Shown piece by piece: positions 5,453-9,940 of a DNA stretch of 9,940 nucleotides (positions are counted from its first letter, which is position 1; each line of letters starts with the position of its first letter). The stretch spans positions 1 to 9,940 of the forward strand of contig JAUQYY010000410.1 of assembly GCA_030587505.1 (NCBI GenBank), read 5' to 3'. Under the pieces are notes generated by a model, which was given only the letters and a program-made list of their open reading frames with translations, was not told the DNA's origin and made no database searches. Both the position numbers and the translations under genes were made by a program. The stretch comes from Candidatus Sigynarchaeota archaeon. GTDB taxonomy: Archaea; Asgardarchaeota; Jordarchaeia; Jordarchaeales; Jordarchaeaceae.

Positions 5453-8400
5453 ATGACTAGTGCTAGTGAAGAGATGCAGGAGTATTTTAGGACGATTGAA
5501 AATAACTTTGAGAAATTGTATAGCATAGCGAGGGAGGCGCGTGGTAGAGGGCTTGACCCTTCTATCGAACCAGAAATTCTGACTGCGAGAGACGTTGCTG
5601 CTAGGGTTGAGGGGCTGATTGGGCTTGAAGGGGTAGCGGATCGCATTCGTGAGTTAAGCAAGAAAATGACCAGGGAGGAGGTTGCGTTCAAGATTGCGGA
5701 GGAGATAATTTACAGAAAGTTCGGAGACTTTAGAGAGGATGAAGAAGTTGCCGATAAAGCTATTCGTTTAGCTTTGGCTCTGCTGACCGAAGGTGTTACG
5801 GCGGCACCGATTGAAGGAATAGCAGATGTTAAAATTAAAAAGAATCCTGATGGTACCGAATATCTTGCGATTTACTTCGCGGGGCCTATAAGGTCTGCGG
5901 GAGGAACCGAGCAAGCAAAAACGGTTCTCGTAGCTGATTTTGTTAGAAGACTTCTTCACTTGGATAGATACAAACCCACGGATTTGGAGGTGGAGCGTTT
6001 CGTTGAAGAAATTGATTTGTATGAGCATAGAGTGACTCACCTGCAGTACCCCTCAACGCCAGATAAGATAAGGAGAGTTATAAAGAACATACCAGTTGAA
6101 GTGACGGGTGAACCCACTGACAACATTGAGGTTTCAGGACACCGAAATCTTCCGAGAATCGAGACAAACCAGTTAAGGGGCGGCGCCATTCTCGTTCTTA
6201 ATGACGGTTTAATTGGTAAGGCGTCAAAACTAAAGAAAATCGTTGACCGCATTGGGTTTGAAGGGTGGGAATGGTTATCCGAATCTGGGGAGAAGAAGGA
6301 GAAGGTAGAAGTAAAGCCAAGTGAAACTTATCTTGCAGATGTTATAGCTGGGCGTCCAGTTTTCGGAGAGCCCTCTGCTATTGGTAGCTTCCGGCTCAGA
6401 TATGGCCGCTCCAGGAATACTGGACTTTCAGCGGTTGGGATTAATCCGTCTACTATGATTATTTTGGATGAATTTTTGGCTCCTGGAACACATATTCGTA
6501 CGGAGAGGCCCGGCAAGGGGGCAATAGTGCTACCCGTAGATAGTATTGAAGGCCCCATTGTTAAAACAGTGGATGGTTCAGTTAGAAGGATTAACACCAT
6601 AGAAGAGGCTTTAGAAGTTGTAGACAAAATAGACAAAATTTTGTTTCTAGGGGATCTTCTTGTCGCTTTCGGAGAATTTTTAGAGAATAATCATCCGTTA
6701 GTTCCTTCTGGTTATTGTGAGGAATGGTGGATTCAAGAACTCGAGACAAAGATAAATGAGAAGTTTGGAGAGGATTTACAGCGGGCTTCTAGCTTTATTG
6801 GAATTAATAAGGAACGTCTGAAGCGGATCATGGAGAATCCATTCTATTTTAAGCCTTCAGCAAAAGAGGCGCTGAACATAAGTGAGGCGCTGAACATTCC
6901 TCTCCACCCAGAATACACTTACTTTTGGCATGATATAAGTGCAGAAGAGGCCATTGAACTTCAAAAATGGTTAGAGAAGGTAGGAGTAGGTGAACAAGAC
7001 AAAATTGTTGCAAAAGTGCCCCGAAAGGTAAAAGAGATTTTGGAGAGACTCGGCGTCCCTCATACGTTTAGGGACGGGGAGGTCATAATCGATGACCACG
7101 CCCCTATCTTATTAAGATGCTTGCCAAGGGGTAAAAAGATACAGAGTCTCACGCTATACCAGTTCGGTAGTGCAAGTGGCCTTGACATAGTTAAAGTATT
7201 TTCGGATATACCTATACGGGAAAAAGCCCCAACATACATAGGAGCTAGGATGGGAAGACCGGAAAAGGCTAAAGAAAGAAAACTTTCTCCTCCGGTGCAT
7301 GTTTTGTTCCCCGTCGGGTTGGAGGGTGGAAGTACAAGGAACATCGTCAAAGCTGCGGAGAAGGGAATGATATCTGTCGAAATAGCGAGAAGGCAATGCC
7401 CAGAGTGTGGAGTTACGACTTTCCACTGTTTTTGTCCCTCCTGTAAAAAAGAAACAAAAGCCATAAACACCTGCCTACAATGCGGTTTTTCTACGGAGGA
7501 AGAAACGTGCCCCAAATGTGGCGGAAAAGCACAACCATTTGAAAGTAGGAAGATAAACGTTAAGGAGGAGTTCCAAAAAGCGTTAAGAAGAGTGGGTGTA
7601 GAATCAGTTAAAGAGGTGAAGGGAGTTCAGGGGCTGATAAGCGAAACAAAAATTCCAGAGGCCCTTGAGAAAGGTATTTTACGAGCTAAATATGATTTGT
7701 ACGTCTATAAAGACGGAACAATAAGATTCGATGCTACTGACGCACCGCTTACCCACTTCAAACCAAGTGAAGTATCGGTTTCGGTAGAGAAATTACGTAA
7801 ACTGGGATATACCCGAGACTATCAAGGTAATCCTTTGGAAAACGAGGAGCAGATATTGGAGTTAAAACCACACGACATAATAATCTCTGAAAATTGTGGT
7901 GAGTACCTCGTTCGGGTGGCCAATTTTATTGATGAACTTCTCACAAGGTTTTATGTGTTACCCACATACTATCAAGTAAGATGTATGGATGACTTGGTAG
8001 GGCATCTCGTAGTGGGTCTTGCTCCACATACCTCGGTTGGTATCGTTGGACGAATCGTCGGGTTTACCAAGGCTCAGGTTTGTTACGCGCATCCGTATTG
8101 GCATGCCGCGAAGAGGAGGAACTGTGACGGAGACGAGGATTCGATAATGCTTGCCTTGGATCCGCTACTGAACTTCTCTAAACTCTTTCTGCCTAGAAAA
8201 AGGGGGGGAATGATGGACACCCCTCTGGTTATATCTGTGCGTTTAGAGCCTCAAGAGGTGGATAGCGAATCGCACAATATGGACGTGATGGATCATTATC
8301 CCCTAGAGTTTTATGAAAGGACTCAAAGGTATGAGGATCCGAAAGAAAATGAAAAAATAATGGATATAATTGCGCATCGGCTTGGCAAACCGCAGCAGTA

Positions 8401-8875
8401 TGAAAACTTCAAGTTTACTCACCCAACAAGGAATATTTTTCAGGGTCCTCAGATATCAAGGTATAAGCAGTTAGAAACCATGTTGGAGAAGGTTCAAGCT
8501 CAGTTAGAGTTGTCAAATAAGATACGGGCATCGGATGTTAGGATGGTAGCTAGTAAGATAACTCAGAAGCATTTTATTCGTGACATAGCGGGTAATCTAA
8601 AAGCGTTTTCAACCCAGAAGTGCAGATGCTTAAATTGTAATAAAAAGTATAGGCGTCCACCTCTTCAGGGTAAATGTCCCTCCTGTGGAGGGAAACTCGT
8701 CTTAACAGTTCACCAAGCGAGTATAGAGAAATATCTTCCATTCGCTTTATCACTTGCAGATAGATTTGATTTTCCGCCCTATTTAAGACAGAGATTAAGA
8801 CTACTCAAGCAAAACCTCGAGTTAATATTTGAAGAGGAGAAATCTAAACAAGCAAAACTGTTCGAGTTCTGTTAA
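5453..8875 (+). CDS. polC: DNA polymerase II (PolD) large subunit DP2
   Basis: DP2 is the catalytic subunit of the archaeal replicative polymerase PolD; it works with the small exonuclease subunit DP1, which is not in this window. The 1140 residues are near full family length. ATG 5453 has GGAG eight bases upstream. FAGPIRSAGGTEQ at 142-154 is a family signature. Cysteine clusters lie at C649/C652, C659/C661/C664, C674/C677 and C686/C689, and probably bind zinc. MGRPEKAKERKLSPP starts at 600. DDLVGHLVVGLAPHTS starts at 846. NCDGDED at 890-896 carries the two catalytic aspartates D892 and D894 of the double-psi beta-barrel core. A last zinc finger has C1057/C1059/C1062 and C1075/C1078. The end QAKLFEFC (1133-1140) resembles a PCNA-interacting box. 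The NCDGDED site, a known intein site in some archaea, is uninterrupted. Divergent from uL2. Confidence 0.97.
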   Translation: MTSASEEMQEYFRTIENNFEKLYSIAREARGRGLDPSIEPEILTARDVAARVEGLIGLEGVADRIRELSKKMTREEVAFKIAEEIIYRKFGDFREDEEVADKAIRLALALLTEGVTAAPIEGIADVKIKKNPDGTEYLAIYFAGPIRSAGGTEQAKTVLVADFVRRLLHLDRYKPTDLEVERFVEEIDLYEHRVTHLQYPSTPDKIRRVIKNIPVEVTGEPTDNIEVSGHRNLPRIETNQLRGGAILVLNDGLIGKASKLKKIVDRIGFEGWEWLSESGEKKEKVEVKPSETYLADVIAGRPVFGEPSAIGSFRLRYGRSRNTGLSAVGINPSTMIILDEFLAPGTHIRTERPGKGAIVLPVDSIEGPIVKTVDGSVRRINTIEEALEVVDKIDKILFLGDLLVAFGEFLENNHPLVPSGYCEEWWIQELETKINEKFGEDLQRASSFIGINKERLKRIMENPFYFKPSAKEALNISEALNIPLHPEYTYFWHDISAEEAIELQKWLEKVGVGEQDKIVAKVPRKVKEILERLGVPHTFRDGEVIIDDHAPILLRCLPRGKKIQSLTLYQFGSASGLDIVKVFSDIPIREKAPTYIGARMGRPEKAKERKLSPPVHVLFPVGLEGGSTRNIVKAAEKGMISVEIARRQCPECGVTTFHCFCPSCKKETKAINTCLQCGFSTEEETCPKCGGKAQPFESRKINVKEEFQKALRRVGVESVKEVKGVQGLISETKIPEALEKGILRAKYDLYVYKDGTIRFDATDAPLTHFKPSEVSVSVEKLRKLGYTRDYQGNPLENEEQILELKPHDIIISENCGEYLVRVANFIDELLTRFYVLPTYYQVRCMDDLVGHLVVGLAPHTSVGIVGRIVGFTKAQVCYAHPYWHAAKRRNCDGDEDSIMLALDPLLNFSKLFLPRKRGGMMDTPLVISVRLEPQEVDSESHNMDVMDHYPLEFYERTQRYEDPKENEKIMDIIAHRLGKPQQYENFKFTHPTRNIFQGPQISRYKQLETMLEKVQAQLELSNKIRASDVRMVASKITQKHFIRDIAGNLKAFSTQKCRCLNCNKKYRRPPLQGKCPSCGGKLVLTVHQASIEKYLPFALSLADRFDFPPYLRQRLRLLKQNLELIFEEEKSKQAKLFEFC

Positions 8876-8903
8876 AAGGGATCCGACTTCGAGGTAAATA
8901 ATC

Positions 8904-8926
8904 TTTTAATTGGGGGAATACCCAAT
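8904..8926 (+). promoter_or_regulatory. TATA-like box overlapping an inverted-repeat operator
   Basis: TTTTAAT (8904-8910) lies about 25 bases ahead of ATG 8931, the spacing expected for a leaderless archaeal gene. ATTGGG (8909-8914), six bases and CCCAAT (8921-8926) form a perfect inverted repeat between this box and the start. A protein bound there would block initiation. The gene it controls encodes a winged-helix protein, so self-regulation is a natural guess. Confidence 0.45.
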
Positions 8927-8930
8927 ACTT

Positions 8931-9257
8931 ATGAAGAAAATTCCGAAAGGGAAGGCTTTAAACACTTATCAGAGGGTGAAAATGTCTCCGATTTGGAGAA
9001 AAAAGCAGTATGAAGCTAAGGCGATTCTGAGGAAGAGAAGAAATATTAAACCAGGGATAGAAACCAGAACCCTAATACTAAAACAGATAAGGCATGAGCC
9101 AAAAACAGTGGGGGAAATAGCGAAAAACCTGAACATGTCATACGGAAGGGTGCTGATACAGCTCAAAAGCATGAACAAAGAGGGAATAGTTGATAGAACT
9201 AAAGAAAAACCGCACTATTGGTACCTAACAGGGTTTGGACAACAAGTTTTAGCGTGA
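8931..9257 (+). CDS. Small basic winged-helix DNA-binding protein
   Basis: The 108 residues from ATG 8931 have a very basic N-terminal arm (MKKIPKGKALNTYQRVKMSPIWRKKQ and AILRKRRNIKPG, residues 1-44). A winged helix-turn-helix follows (about 45-108): TLILKQIRHEPKTVGEIAKNL, then MSYGRVLIQLKSMNKEGIV as recognition helix, then TKEKPHYWYLTGFGQQVL as wing. An upstream TTG at 8910 would add seven residues but lies inside the TATA and inverted-repeat region, so I prefer the ATG. There is no Shine-Dalgarno at proper spacing, which fits a leaderless transcript. It follows polC by 55 bases on the same strand but has its own promoter-like signals. There is no ligand domain or metal-binding cysteine cluster. 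The fold is fairly sure; the target and role are unknown. Confidence 0.82.
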   Translation: MKKIPKGKALNTYQRVKMSPIWRKKQYEAKAILRKRRNIKPGIETRTLILKQIRHEPKTVGEIAKNLNMSYGRVLIQLKSMNKEGIVDRTKEKPHYWYLTGFGQQVLA

Positions 9258-9343
9258 AGTAAACCTTTGTCCTATCCGCAGATTATACAAAAAATAGTAA
9301 CAGTAGACCGAAGCGGGGAAGTTTAGAACACAGAACATAAAAG

Positions 9344-9434
9344 TGGTGGGCGTACCCGGATTCGAACCGGGGATTCGGCTCCGAGGATTTACCGCGACGT
9401 GAGCGCGGTGTCATAACCGCTAGACCATACGCCC
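9344..9434 (-). tRNA. tRNA-Val (CAC) with probable intron in the variable loop
   Basis: Read on the minus strand, the acceptor GGGCGTA pairs with TACGCCC, followed by discriminator A and an encoded CCA. The D-arm is GTCT-AGCGGTTA-TGAC, with a T-T pair at its last position. The anticodon stem is CCGCG/CGCGG around loop CTCACGT, giving anticodon CAC (valine). The T-arm is CCCGG-TTCGAAT-CCGGG. All parts are normal except the variable region, which has 20 bases (9372-9391) instead of the usual five for valine. Removing 15 bases (9374-9388) leaves TAATC, a normal variable loop with C48. The anticodon loop has G37 and T38, not the usual A37. A class II tRNA is an alternative, but the D-arm is not of the serine or leucine kind. 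A short CTTTTATG after the CCA may end the transcript. Confidence 0.9.
9374..9388 (-). other. Predicted 15-nt non-canonical tRNA intron
   Basis: The flanking sequence folds as a bulge-helix-bulge. Exon CGGT pairs with intron GCCG in a four-pair central helix. Three-base bulges AAA and AAT lie on opposite strands, and the intron closes as TC-CTCG-GA. Cutting after the second base of each bulge removes exactly 15 bases and joins TAA to TC between positions 46 and 47. The outer helix is weak (one pair), so this would be a relaxed form. A direct repeat AATCC also spans the site. Confidence 0.6.
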
Positions 9435-9751
9435 AGGCTTCATCCTTCTGCGCATAACATGTATTACTAATCCCTATTATTATTTTTTGCTCTTTTTTCT
9501 GTAGTGCACAGCCTCTTTACGGTATTTTAATATTGTTGGGTGATTCGCAGATTACCTCTGACACATATTAGGGAGTTCAATAGTTAATGAGGCGCCAAAC
9601 CCACATCTAAAATTTTTCAGGAAGGATAAAGAAAGGAAGGTTATAGCTAGGTTGGCTCACTCAACAGGATTGCAGTATTTGAAAATTAGTGTTTGGGTAG
9701 GCGGTACCCTTAAGTGGGATTAAGGGCACACCTACCTCTCGGCGACAAGAA
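9435..9751. other. Gap between tRNA-Val and the GC-rich gene
   Basis: This 317-base stretch has no gene I can support. The tRNA promoter must lie at its left end on the minus strand; A/T-rich sequence near 9461-9470 is at the right distance but is a poor TATA match. A plus-strand frame is open for 53 codons (9562-9720, ending LKISVWVGGTLKWD) but has no ATG or GTG start; only an internal TTG at 9652 is available. A strong stem-loop (9696-9736) ends the gap. Confidence 0.4.
9696..9736. repeat. Strong two-part stem-loop
   Basis: GGTAGG (9696-9701) pairs with CCTACC (9731-9736). Inside it, CCCTTAA (9707-9713) pairs with TTAAGGG (9720-9726) around the loop GTGGGA. CGGTA and CACA form an internal loop between the two stems. 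Thirteen perfect pairs in 41 bases are unlikely to be chance. It ends 15 bases before ATG 9752 and could act as an mRNA leader structure, a terminator or a small RNA. Confidence 0.55.
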
Positions 9752-9940
9752 ATGTCGTTAGATACTCTGCTCCTGGGCTTAATAATCTTTCTGCTCGTCC
9801 TGATCCTGCTCCGCGAACACGCTCGCACCGCGGGCACCCCAAGGGCCCCGACCCTCGAGGGGGCGCTCGACGCCCTCGTGGGCGCGGGCGTCCTGCCCGG
9901 AGGAGTCGCGGAGATACTGCGCTACATGGCCCTCAGGAGG
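9752..9940 (+). CDS. N-terminus of a membrane-anchored protein, 3' partial
   Basis: ATG 9752 opens a frame of 63 codons that runs off the right edge; upstream the frame is open only to TAG at 9698 and has no other start. Residues 4-20 (DTLLLGLIIFLLVLILL) form one strong hydrophobic helix followed by positive residues (REHAR), the pattern of an N-terminal anchor or uncleaved signal. Residues 34-63 (APTLEGALDALVGAGVLPGG and onward) look like a soluble helical start. There is no clear Shine-Dalgarno. By hand count 125 of 189 bases are G or C (66%), far above the rest of the window, and third positions are mostly G or C. I do not recognise the family. The alternative is a structured GC-rich RNA: CGAGGG-GGCG pairs with CGCC-CTCG near 9857-9880. 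Confidence 0.55.
   Translation, partial: MSLDTLLLGLIIFLLVLILLREHARTAGTPRAPTLEGALDALVGAGVLPGGVAEILRYMALRR

Noticed and set aside
8120..8140. Possible intein insertion in the DP2 catalytic motif
   Set aside because: NCDGDED is continuous and the flanking sequence is normal DP2, so no intein is present.
9372..9391. Class II (serine/leucine type) variable arm in the tRNA
   Set aside because: The TCGG/CCGA stem would leave a two-base loop, and the D-arm and anticodon are of the valine kind. An intron explains the length better.
9562..9720. 53-codon open frame ending LKISVWVGGTLKWD
   Set aside because: The frame has no ATG or GTG start and no Shine-Dalgarno, and its end lies in the stem-loop. 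It could be a gene remnant, but the support is too thin to call.

Overview
The window is archaeal. It carries archaeal-type ribosomal proteins uL4, uL3 and uL2, the large subunit (DP2) of the archaeal family-D DNA polymerase, T-run terminators, TATA-like boxes about 25 bases ahead of starts, and a tRNA gene that is best explained by a small intron at a non-canonical position. PolD argues against the classical Crenarchaeota. An intron in the tRNA variable loop is most familiar from the wider TACK group, so a TACK-type, PolD-bearing lineage is my best guess, but that is inference.

Layout: (1) 1-487 (+), the 3' part of a winged-helix regulator that runs off the left edge. (2) 488-2229 (+), a promoter, a short leader ORF with a strong Shine-Dalgarno (SD), a hairpin, and then a 2-isopropylmalate/citramalate synthase, closed by a T8 tract. 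(3) 2255-2471, a convergent gap with three small hairpins and two tiny possible ORFs. (4) 2472-5109 (-), ribosomal proteins transcribed in the order uL2, gap, uL3-uL4, all with TTG starts and strong SDs. (5) 5110-5452, a divergent control region with two palindromes. (6) 5453-8875 (+), DP2 of PolD. (7) 8931-9257 (+), a small basic winged-helix protein with an inverted repeat between its TATA-like box and its start. (8) 9344-9434 (-), tRNA-Val(CAC) with a probable 15-nt intron. (9) 9435-9751, a gap ending in a strong stem-loop. (10) 9752-9940 (+), the start of a GC-rich gene for a membrane-anchored protein that runs off the right edge.

The genes are mostly housekeeping: translation (uL2, uL3, uL4, tRNA), replication (DP2) and branched-chain amino acid synthesis, with two small regulators of unknown target. 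I see no defence island, CRISPR array, insertion sequence or other clearly new multi-gene system. The points most worth a second look are the tRNA intron, the broken ribosomal gene order without uL23, the leader ORF ahead of leuA, and the abrupt rise in GC with a stem-loop at the right end.
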